Assembly (NCBI GenBank): GCA_018065685.1
Contig: JAGHSU010000048.1
Span: forward strand, 1-10,745
DNA: 10,745 nucleotides
Direction of reading: 5' to 3'
From: Candidatus Methanocorpusculum equi
GTDB lineage: Archaea > Halobacteriota > Methanomicrobia > Methanomicrobiales > Methanocorpusculaceae
In this document: positions 1-5,923 of the stretch, piece by piece
How the letters are laid out: every line of letters begins with the position of its first letter
How positions within the stretch are numbered: position 1 is the first letter of the stretch
Program-made: the position numbers and the translations under genes
Notes under the pieces: generated by a model
The model's input: only the letters and a program-made list of their open reading frames with translations
Database searches by the model: none
What the model was told of the DNA's origin: nothing

Positions 1-16
1 TAGTTGCTTTTTTCAT
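1..16 (-). CDS. Possible 5' end of a gene leaving the window (MKKAT...)
   Basis: An ATG on the minus strand at 16-14 opens a frame reading M-K-K-A-T before the window ends. A GGAG Shine-Dalgarno (complement of 27-30) lies 10 bases upstream, and the Met-Lys-Lys opening would suit a signal peptide. Only five codons are visible, so the product cannot be identified. The call rests on the ribosome binding site and the structured leader behind it. Confidence 0.3.
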
Positions 17-30
17 GTTTAATTAACTCC

Positions 31-77
31 ATCTGCATCAGATAATCCCGGAAACATACCGGAGCACGGTATCTTCC
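31..77 (-). promoter_or_regulatory. Two-hairpin leader upstream of the possible MKKAT gene
   Basis: Read on the minus strand, this stretch can form two consecutive hairpins before the GGAG and ATG at 30-14. The first (77-50) pairs GGAA/TTCC and ATACCG/CGGTAT around a 5-base loop, with a small internal mismatch. The second (43-31) pairs ATCTG with CAGAT around a 3-base loop. The position suggests a 5' untranslated leader or an operator. No riboswitch family is recognised. Confidence 0.3.
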
Positions 78-396
78 AATATCATCCTTCTGCAGGTTTG
101 ACAAAAAACGGTAAAAAAACATGAAATCAGGCTAGTTTAATCATTCGTAGGGTGCCGAAAAACAGATCCAACAACACAACAAAAATACCGGCAACCAGAT
201 AACAACAGAGCAAAAAAATTAAGCTGAAATTTTCTTCGTGAGCGAAACCCTCATCCGCAAACAACTCATGAACATGTTGTAACTGACGGCACGTATGTAC
301 ATTACGTTGCGCTCGCTTACAGCCGCACCGACCGGCACAACAACGGGCAGAACATACACATTGAAACCGGCAGCAGCCGGTAGAACAAACAGATTG
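78..396. other. Gene-free AT-rich interval with a 33-bp-period repeat
   Basis: No supported gene is present here. A minus-strand frame with a Cys-rich start and a hydrophobic end crosses it, but its only start is a TTG inside the T-tract terminator and it has no ribosome binding site. The interval contains two copies (346-367 and 379-400) of a 22-base word matching at 19 positions, 33 bases apart, both ending in ATTGAAAC. There are several A-tracts. Confidence 0.4.
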
Positions 397-431
397 AAAC
401 AAACAAAAAAAAGAAGGTGTCTATAGGTGTC
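397..431 (-). terminator. T-tract terminator of the cetZ / surface-protein operon
   Basis: On the minus strand, about 30 bases after the surface-protein stop codon, the transcript runs into T8 followed by GTTTGTTTC. Runs of T downstream of a stop codon are the usual intrinsic termination signal in archaea. Just before it is a short direct repeat (GACACC-TATA-GACACC, complement of 416-431). No strong hairpin is needed or seen. Confidence 0.6.
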
Positions 432-446
432 TTTAGAGATTACGGC

Positions 447-1529
447 TTATCCGAGTTCATCCCAGCTGTTCTTCCGCTTCTTGACAATCACAACAACAAT
501 CACAACAATGATTGCCGCAGCCCCAAGACCAATCAGAATAAACGGAAGAATATTCAGAATTCCGCTGAGCGGATTGTTCGCCGACTCCTGATACACCAGT
601 GCATCTCCATACAGTGCTATGGAATCTGCTGCCAGTTTATCAATGGTTGCTGCATCAGCCTTTCCATCCTTATATGCTTCATTCTGCTGGTAATAGATAT
701 TTTTCAGACTCGAATTTTTCGTATCCAGCAGCATTGCCTCAGAGTTCCATCCTTTTGCATACAGCTGCTTAATAATATCGTCGATATAAGTTGTATACGA
801 AAGCGACAGACTAAGCGAAGCAAGCGCGAGCTTCTGCTCGGCACTCTTAAGAGATGTGCGTGCCTCCTCAATCTTCGCATACGCAGTCTTTGTATCGGAT
901 GACGACTGGGCACTCTGGTACTGCGACTTGGCAGCATTAAGAAGGGCCTGTGCCCCGGAAACATCCCATCCATAGCCGGCATATACATTAATTCTTGCCT
1001 CAAGTGCATCTATCTCACTTTTAAGAACAGCAAGTTCCCCCGGGAGATTTGCGCTGTTGTAGACATACTGCGGATCAGATGATGCAGCCGAAACACCGGT
1101 ACTTTCCGTTTTGGTTGCAGTAACCTTCAGAACAGTAATGTTCTTTCCGGCTGAACTTAATGAAACAGTCCCTGTCACCTGGATGTCAAGGGTAATATCA
1201 TACGCATAATCAAGAGAGAAACCATCAATATAGTTGTATGGTTTTACCAGCTCCACCGACCCACGAAGCAAAGCGCCTCCGCTGTAAATATTAACAATCC
1301 ATGAATCGCCGATTAAATCTGTGTCGAAAGTAATTTTATCTGCCACAGTCAGGGAGTCTTTGGGAACCATTATCTGTATCGATCCGGTTACGACATCTCC
1401 TGTAACCAGAGAGCCCGGTGGAGTGGTAGTTGCTTTGTTTTTCACTTCAAACGCAGAAACCGCTCCGCAGCAGACTGCACACAGCACAAACACCGCAAGG
1501 GCAATTGTTATAACTTTTTTTACGTTCAT
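447..1529 (-). CDS. Secreted, C-terminally membrane-anchored surface protein of unknown function
   Basis: The product is 360 residues. Residues 1-26 form a classic signal peptide (MNVKK, a hydrophobic core, then VSA before FEV). Residues about 30-140 are rich in alternating hydrophobic and Thr/Val residues, suggesting a beta-sandwich domain. Residues about 155-305 are Ala/Ser/Lys/Glu-rich and probably helical, partly coiled coil. A C-terminal membrane segment (about 329-349) is followed by KKRKNSWDELG as stop-transfer and short cytoplasmic tail, so the protein should display its domains outside the cell. NIT (130) and NSS (262) are possible N-glycosylation sites. I chose ATG 1529 over a GTG at 1541 because the signal peptide then starts normally and GTGAGG sits 6-7 bases upstream. 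The GTG would overlap the cetZ stop. It is the second gene after cetZ, with a gap of 8 bases. I do not recognise a named domain; methanogen surface proteins of this architecture are common. Confidence 0.85.
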   Translation of the reverse strand: MNVKKVITIALAVFVLCAVCCGAVSAFEVKNKATTTPPGSLVTGDVVTGSIQIMVPKDSLTVADKITFDTDLIGDSWIVNIYSGGALLRGSVELVKPYNYIDGFSLDYAYDITLDIQVTGTVSLSSAGKNITVLKVTATKTESTGVSAASSDPQYVYNSANLPGELAVLKSEIDALEARINVYAGYGWDVSGAQALLNAAKSQYQSAQSSSDTKTAYAKIEEARTSLKSAEQKLALASLSLSLSYTTYIDDIIKQLYAKGWNSEAMLLDTKNSSLKNIYYQQNEAYKDGKADAATIDKLAADSIALYGDALVYQESANNPLSGILNILPFILIGLGAAAIIVVIVVVIVKKRKNSWDELG

Positions 1530-1537
1530 TGTATGCC

Positions 1538-2728
1538 TCACTCAAACAAGGGGTCGACATCGCTCTCATCAAACATCGAAGGCGCTGCTGCACGCTCGCG
1601 GGACTTTACGACCTCTTCTTTTGCCTCCTTTGCAAGCTCCATCAGCTCGCGGATACGCGGCGCGTTGCCGATTGTTGCGAGGAGCACCACAGCTGCCACA
1701 TAGCCGCTGTCAACCGGATAATCTCCTCCGCGGACCTCGACACCTGCGATGTTCTCTTCAACCCAGTTCTTGGATTTTTCAACACCTTTGCGGTCGAGCT
1801 CTGCGGGCGGACCTGCAACAAGCACCAGAGCACGTTCCGCGGTCGAGTAGTCGCACGGAAGCGTCAGGCGTCCGAGCATTGCCCGGCGGACAAGGCCGAT
1901 AATCTTTGCGGACTTGTCATCTCCTGTGATATCCACATGCGGCTCGGCGGCCTTGCCCTTCTTGTGCATGCCGAAAAGTCCTCCGGACTTTGCCTTCGGA
2001 GCATAGCTGTTTTTGGGGATTGCCTCGCTGATTGCGTAACCGACTGAGGAAATGCCTCCGCCGCGCAGGGTGTTGATGATTTCACTCGAATCAACGACCA
2101 TTTCACCAACGCCGTACTTTCCGACCTCGCCTGAGCGGAAGAGAACGCCGAACCTGCGTACAATCTCCTCGTTTAAGCGCTCGTACGCGCTTTTCACGCT
2201 TTCACCGTCGTTCTTCCAGGCACTGTTGTCGAAGACAATCACATTGTCTGCTTCGTTTACGAGTGTGGATAAACTGCGGGCCGCGTTTAACGAGTACAGA
2301 CGCCCCTCTTCAGGAGCGGGGATGATACCTAACGCATACACCGGCTCGCGGTAAATCTGCTTTAAGTGGCGGCAGAGCACCGGGGCTCCTCCGGAACCTG
2401 TTCCGCCTCCGAGACCTGCGCAGACGACAAACGCATCCACATCATGGGTGCCTCTCCTGTCAATCGCGCTGATAATCGTATCGATTTCGTCAGCTGCGAC
2501 CTTGGCGCCTGTCACATTGTCTGTTCCGACGCCGTGACCCTTGACTCTCGTCTGACCGATTAAGAGGCGGTCTTCCATCGGGATGTTTTTGACACCCATC
2601 AGGTCGGTGCGGGCAGTGTTAATGATGATTCCGCGGAAACTGTTGGCACCTGTTCTCCGGTCCTGGGCCAGAAACATGTCCACCAGCTTTCCGCCTGCCT
2701 GTCCAAATCCTATAAAGAATACTCTCAT
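1538..2728 (-). CDS. cetZ: CetZ-type tubulin/FtsZ superfamily GTPase
   Basis: The 396-residue protein is a cytoplasmic tubulin-superfamily GTPase. The N-terminal strand and glycine loop read GFGQAGGKLVD (residues 7-17). The tubulin signature loop that grips the GTP phosphates is GGGTGSG at 107-113. A T7-like catalytic loop is visible as VVDSSEI around 211-217, with Asp213 and Glu216 in the place of the FtsZ loop acids. An insertion of basic and glycine residues (about 243-262) separates the GTPase domain from the C-terminal domain. The C-terminal end is a helix plus an acidic tail (DESDVDPLFE). CetZ proteins in haloarchaea polymerise and control cell shape and motility rather than division; a matching role here is inferred from family. 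Translation starts at ATG 2728 with AGGTG about 10 bases upstream. It is the first gene of the operon with the surface protein. FtsZ1/FtsZ2 is less likely because of the sequence around the T4 and T7 loops. Confidence 0.88.
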   Translation of the reverse strand: MRVFFIGFGQAGGKLVDMFLAQDRRTGANSFRGIIINTARTDLMGVKNIPMEDRLLIGQTRVKGHGVGTDNVTGAKVAADEIDTIISAIDRRGTHDVDAFVVCAGLGGGTGSGGAPVLCRHLKQIYREPVYALGIIPAPEEGRLYSLNAARSLSTLVNEADNVIVFDNSAWKNDGESVKSAYERLNEEIVRRFGVLFRSGEVGKYGVGEMVVDSSEIINTLRGGGISSVGYAISEAIPKNSYAPKAKSGGLFGMHKKGKAAEPHVDITGDDKSAKIIGLVRRAMLGRLTLPCDYSTAERALVLVAGPPAELDRKGVEKSKNWVEENIAGVEVRGGDYPVDSGYVAAVVLLATIGNAPRIRELMELAKEAKEEVVKSRERAAAPSMFDESDVDPLFE

Positions 2729-2735
2729 AGTTTGT

Positions 2736-2784
2736 TTGACACCTTTTTATTCAGTAATATGTATGTACGTCATTAAATATATAG
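2736..2784 (-). promoter_or_regulatory. cetZ promoter TATA box and ribosome binding site
   Basis: Reading leftward, a TATATATTTAAT element (complement of 2772-2783) lies about 45-55 bases before the cetZ ATG. It would place a transcript start near 2750-2755. AAAAAGGTGTC then supplies a Shine-Dalgarno about 10 bases before the ATG at 2728. The same AT-rich element is nearly symmetrical and could also serve the divergent operon. Confidence 0.5.
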
Positions 2785-2867
2785 GTCTGCCATTAATGAC
2801 TGCCTATAAGATAGGACAGCATATGTCAAAAACTTTCTTATCTATCAAAGAAAAATGTATATGTACA
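2765..2867 (+). promoter_or_regulatory. Divergent promoter region of the FAD/glycosyltransferase operon
   Basis: TTAAATATATAGG at 2773-2785 is a good archaeal TATA box for rightward transcription and would give a leader of about 60 bases. No Shine-Dalgarno precedes ATG 2868 (the sequence before it is TGTATATGTACA). Alternatively, a weaker AT-rich element near 2838-2849 could drive a leaderless transcript. A small GACA/TGTC inverted repeat lies at 2815-2827. Confidence 0.4.
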
Positions 2868-4163
2868 ATGAAGATAGGAACCCTCGGAGCAGGACTTTGC
2901 GGTCTTGCCGCCGCACACACGCTAAACGGGGCTGCAGAGTGCACAATATTCGAAAAATACGACACTGCAGGAGGATGCATGGCCTCGAAAACCTACGGAA
3001 GCTACCGCCTCGAAACCCTCTACCACCACTGTTTTTCGGGGGATTCGGTGCTTTTCGCCTTATTAGAGGAGCTGGGCTTAAAAGACGACCTCTTATGGCT
3101 TAAAGGGTCTACCGGATACTATGCAAAAGGAAAACTCGAGCCCGTAACAACCCCTTCGGAGATTTTAAAGTGGAGCGCTCTTACCCTCCCGCAGAAGGCA
3201 CGCCTCGCCCTCTTTGTCTTAAGCGCACGCAGTTTCGATGCGGACGCGCTTGATTCAATAACCGCCTCCTCCTATCTGAAGGAGAAAGTAGGTGACGGCG
3301 TCTATAAAGCGTTCTTTGCGCCGCTTCTTAGGAGCAAATTCGGGCCGAAAGCGGACTCGGTTTCTGCCGCATGGCTTATGAGCAGGGTTGCAATCCGTTC
3401 GGACCGCGGCACCGAAGGAGAGCGCTTAGGCTACCTCAAAGGCGGCTGGCACCGCTTAACTGATGCCTTCTGTGCCCTGCTGACGCAGAAGGGCTGCACC
3501 ATAAAAACCGGGTGCCCGGTCACCTCTATTGCATACGAAGACGGAAAATGGCTCATCAACGGCGAGGCCTTTGACGCGGTCATCTCTACGATTCCGCCGC
3601 AGGAGCTCGGGAAAATCTGCAAAACCCCGCACGCGCTGCAGTGTCCGAAGGTCCCCTATCAGGGAGCGGCATGTCTTACGATGGGCTTAAAGAAAGACCC
3701 CGCAAAAGGCATCTACTGGACGAACATGGGTGAAGAATCCCCCTACGGTGCGGTCGTTGTCCACACCAACTTTGCCCCGTTTGAGTGGTACGGGGAACAC
3801 GTTGCATACCTTACCTCCTACTTTACGGGGAGTGTCCCGGAAAACCTCAAGGAGCGGATGATAACCGACTTTACGCGCCGCTTCGGCCTCGAACGCTCCG
3901 ACATCACCCATGCGGATTTATACATCGAGCAGCTCGCAGGACCGGTCTTTGAGACCGGATACAAAAAGCGCATCCCGCCCCTTACGCTCGGGCCCCGCTT
4001 CTACTCGGCAGGAATGTTTTCCGAGGAAAACTATCCCGAGCGCAGCATGGAAGGCTCTCTGAAGGCAGGAATCCGCGCCGCGGAGCAGCTCTTGTCCGAC
4101 ATAAGGGAGGAGACGAAAGGGGAAACAAAGGCGGAACCGAAGGAGGAGACGACAGAAGCATGA
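2868..4163 (+). CDS. FAD-dependent oxidoreductase (amine oxidase / UDP-galactopyranose mutase-like)
   Basis: The product is 431 residues and cytoplasmic. The N-terminus is a dinucleotide-binding Rossmann fold: MKIGTLGAGLCGLAAA with GxGxxG at residues 7-12, a second strand ending in FEKYD (the acidic residue that binds ribose), then GGCMAS. The C-terminus has the second FAD-contact motif, FYSAGMFSEENYPERSMEGS followed by a helix, as in amine oxidases, protoporphyrinogen oxidases and UDP-galactopyranose mutases. A Lys/Glu/Thr-rich tail of about 20 residues is probably disordered. I chose ATG 2868 because it puts the glycine motif at the very N-terminus; earlier in-frame ATGs add a tail that does not look like protein. 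It overlaps the glycosyltransferase by ATGA, so translation is coupled. The substrate is unknown. Context favours a sugar-nucleotide or lipid substrate in glycan synthesis; a flavin mutase or a desaturase are both possible. Confidence 0.82.
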   Translation: MKIGTLGAGLCGLAAAHTLNGAAECTIFEKYDTAGGCMASKTYGSYRLETLYHHCFSGDSVLFALLEELGLKDDLLWLKGSTGYYAKGKLEPVTTPSEILKWSALTLPQKARLALFVLSARSFDADALDSITASSYLKEKVGDGVYKAFFAPLLRSKFGPKADSVSAAWLMSRVAIRSDRGTEGERLGYLKGGWHRLTDAFCALLTQKGCTIKTGCPVTSIAYEDGKWLINGEAFDAVISTIPPQELGKICKTPHALQCPKVPYQGAACLTMGLKKDPAKGIYWTNMGEESPYGAVVVHTNFAPFEWYGEHVAYLTSYFTGSVPENLKERMITDFTRRFGLERSDITHADLYIEQLAGPVFETGYKKRIPPLTLGPRFYSAGMFSEENYPERSMEGSLKAGIRAAEQLLSDIREETKGETKAEPKEETTEA

Positions 4164-4867
4164 GCTCTGTTACCGCGGTAATTCCCGTCTACAACGACGT
4201 AAACGCCCTGAAACGTGCAATCCCCGAGTCGGTCGAAGCACTCACCGCCTTCGGACGGCCCTTTGAACTCATTATCGCTGAAGACGAGTCCACCGACGGA
4301 ACGCGTGCCGTCGCGGAAGAGTGGGAGAAAAAAGACCCGCGTGTACGCCTCCTTCACTCGGACAAACGGCAGGGGCGCGGGACTGCGCTGAACCGGGCTC
4401 TTGCCGTCGCCAAAGGAGACATCTTCTGCTACTATGACGTAGACCTTGCAACCTCCCTGACGCACCTCCCGGAGCTCCTCTCCCGCATCGAAAACGGAGC
4501 GGACGTGGTAACGGGTTCCAGGCTTTTAAAGGACAGCTCCATTACCCGGAGCGCAAAGCGCGAGTGCACCAGCAGGGGCTTTAACTTCCTTGTACGTACC
4601 CTCCTGAAAAGCGACCTGTCGGATCACCAGTGCGGCTTTAAGGCGTACAAAACAGAGGTCCTGCGTGAGCTCGTAAAAGAGATTCAGGCGCCCCACTGGT
4701 TCTGGGACACCGAGTCGCTCGTCCTTGCGGAACGCAAAGGACTCCGGGTCGAAGAGTTCCCCGTACAGTGGACGGAAGGCGTCGGGACAACCGTTAAGGT
4801 AAAAGATGTCTTTTCGATGGGGAACGACATCATGCGGCTTCGTAAGAGACTGAAGAACAGGGAATAA
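4160..4867 (+). CDS. Family 2 glycosyltransferase (dolichyl-phosphate sugar transferase type)
   Basis: The 235-residue protein has a GT-A fold. The first strand reads VTAVIPVYND, a second site is IIAEDESTDGT (residues 38-48), and the metal-binding DxD motif is DVD at 93-95 inside YYDVDLAT. Residues about 153-160 (SDHQCGFK) match the D-x-x-C-G-F-K motif of dolichyl-phosphate mannose/glucose synthases. There is no membrane helix, so it is the soluble DPM1-like kind rather than the form with a C-terminal membrane domain. It would transfer a sugar from a nucleotide donor to a polyprenyl phosphate or other lipid at the inner membrane face. The start overlaps the stop of the upstream FAD gene (ATGA at 4160-4163), showing translational coupling. 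The exact sugar cannot be read from sequence. Confidence 0.88.
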   Translation: MSSVTAVIPVYNDVNALKRAIPESVEALTAFGRPFELIIAEDESTDGTRAVAEEWEKKDPRVRLLHSDKRQGRGTALNRALAVAKGDIFCYYDVDLATSLTHLPELLSRIENGADVVTGSRLLKDSSITRSAKRECTSRGFNFLVRTLLKSDLSDHQCGFKAYKTEVLRELVKEIQAPHWFWDTESLVLAERKGLRVEEFPVQWTEGVGTTVKVKDVFSMGNDIMRLRKRLKNRE

Positions 4868-4918
4868 AAGAGAGAGTAAAAAAGAGACAGAGAGTAAAGA
4901 GACAGAGGGAGAAGAAAA
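4868..4918 (+). repeat. Purine-rich spacer with tandem repeat and ribosome binding site
   Basis: The 51-base spacer is almost wholly A and G. Two tandem units, AGAGTAAAAAAGAGACAG (4873-4890) and AGAGTAAAGAGACAG (4891-4905), differ by a three-base deletion. The spacer ends in GGGAG (4907-4911), which is well placed as the Shine-Dalgarno for ATG 4919. It seems to be slipped-strand expansion of a translation initiation region. Confidence 0.6.
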
Positions 4919-5923
4919 ATGGTCATGTGGAAGAAGGTTTGTGCGATTGCGGTTCCGATTGTAATTGCAGTGGGAATCCTTGTGTTTATGCTTGCGAGTG
5001 TCTGGGGGGACATCAGCACCGCGATTCAGTCCGTAGTCCCCCTCTGGCCGCTCTTTCTCCTGGCAGCAGTCGTCCTCTGCATCATATGCTGGTTTGTCCG
5101 CGGCTTCAGATACAAAGAGATTCTGCGCCGCCTTGGAACCACGGTCAAAGTCCCGTTCGCCTCCGCCTGCATCTATGTCTCGCAGACCGCAAACATCGTG
5201 GTCCCCGCACGCCTCGGAGACTTTGTCAGGATGTTTATCCTAAAGCACGAGAAGGAGACCACCTACACCTCGGGCTTTACCTCCCTTGCCGCGGAGCGGG
5301 TCTATGATATACTGGTTGTAGCCCTTTTAGGTCTTATCTCCATCCTCTTTGTCTTAACCCGCATCCCCTCTGAGTATGCCTGGTTTACCTGGCTCATCTG
5401 CGGGGTGCTTGCAGCAGGTGCCCTTGGAATCGTCTTCCTCCTCCTCATCAGAAAAGCTCACGCGAAGAACAAAATCCTCGCAAAAGTCCTGGAGATTTTT
5501 GCACAGTTCCGGACGGTCTCCGCATCGCCTAAGACCTTCGTCCTTCTGACGCTCTCATCTGCCGCGGCATGGATGATTGATGTTCTTGTCTGCTGGATAA
5601 CAGCCCTGATGTTCGGCTGCAGCGTGGAGTTTATGCTCGTTGTCCTCGCAGTTGTTATCGGAAACCTCGTAAAGGCGATTCCAATCACCCCCGGCGGAAT
5701 CGGAACATACGAGCTTGCGGTAGCCGTGGTCCTTGGAATCGGCGGCGTTCCTGCGGCCTCTGCCACGCTCATTGCGGTCATTGACCATCTGATTAAAAAT
5801 CTTGTCACCGTCGGAGGGGGCATCATCAGTCTTGCCGTCTTCGGCGACTGGTCGGTCTCTCTTATGAAGCGTCTCTTCAAAGAGGGAAAGAAGAGCATAA
5901 AGGAAGAGCAGGATGGCAGCTGA
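4919..5923 (+). CDS. Flippase-like integral membrane protein (PF03706 / UPF0104)
   Basis: The 334-residue protein has about eight hydrophobic helices (first at 8-27, second at 42-60) and short charged loops. It carries family marks of the lysylphosphatidylglycerol synthetase TM region / UPF0104 group: RGFRYKEILRRLG (61-73), PARLGDFVRMFILK (96-109), AERVYD (125-130) and PITPGGIGTYELA (255-267). Members occur beside glycosyltransferases and are often annotated as flippase-like or as transporters of lipid-linked substrates; the actual activity is unproven for most. Here it follows a dolichyl-phosphate-type glycosyltransferase, which supports work on a lipid-linked sugar at the membrane. The start at 4919 is backed by GGGAG 7 bases upstream; ATG 4925 is a weaker alternative. 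The last 11 bases overlap the next gene. Confidence 0.87.
   Translation: MVMWKKVCAIAVPIVIAVGILVFMLASVWGDISTAIQSVVPLWPLFLLAAVVLCIICWFVRGFRYKEILRRLGTTVKVPFASACIYVSQTANIVVPARLGDFVRMFILKHEKETTYTSGFTSLAAERVYDILVVALLGLISILFVLTRIPSEYAWFTWLICGVLAAGALGIVFLLLIRKAHAKNKILAKVLEIFAQFRTVSASPKTFVLLTLSSAAAWMIDVLVCWITALMFGCSVEFMLVVLAVVIGNLVKAIPITPGGIGTYELAVAVVLGIGGVPAASATLIAVIDHLIKNLVTVGGGIISLAVFGDWSVSLMKRLFKEGKKSIKEEQDGS

Noticed and set aside
346..400. CRISPR array, because both repeat copies end in ATTGAAAC
   Set aside because: Only two imperfect 22-base copies with an 11-base gap; repeat and spacer lengths do not fit any CRISPR array.
127..402. A 91-residue minus-strand frame, Cys-rich with a C-terminal hydrophobic stretch
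   Set aside because: The only start is a TTG inside the T-tract terminator of the upstream operon, and no Shine-Dalgarno is present. Kept only as a repeat observation.
2583..2867. N-terminal extension of the FAD-dependent oxidoreductase
   Set aside because: This part of the frame lies antisense to cetZ and in the promoter region. The FAD-binding glycine motif should be near the N-terminus, which is true only for ATG 2868.
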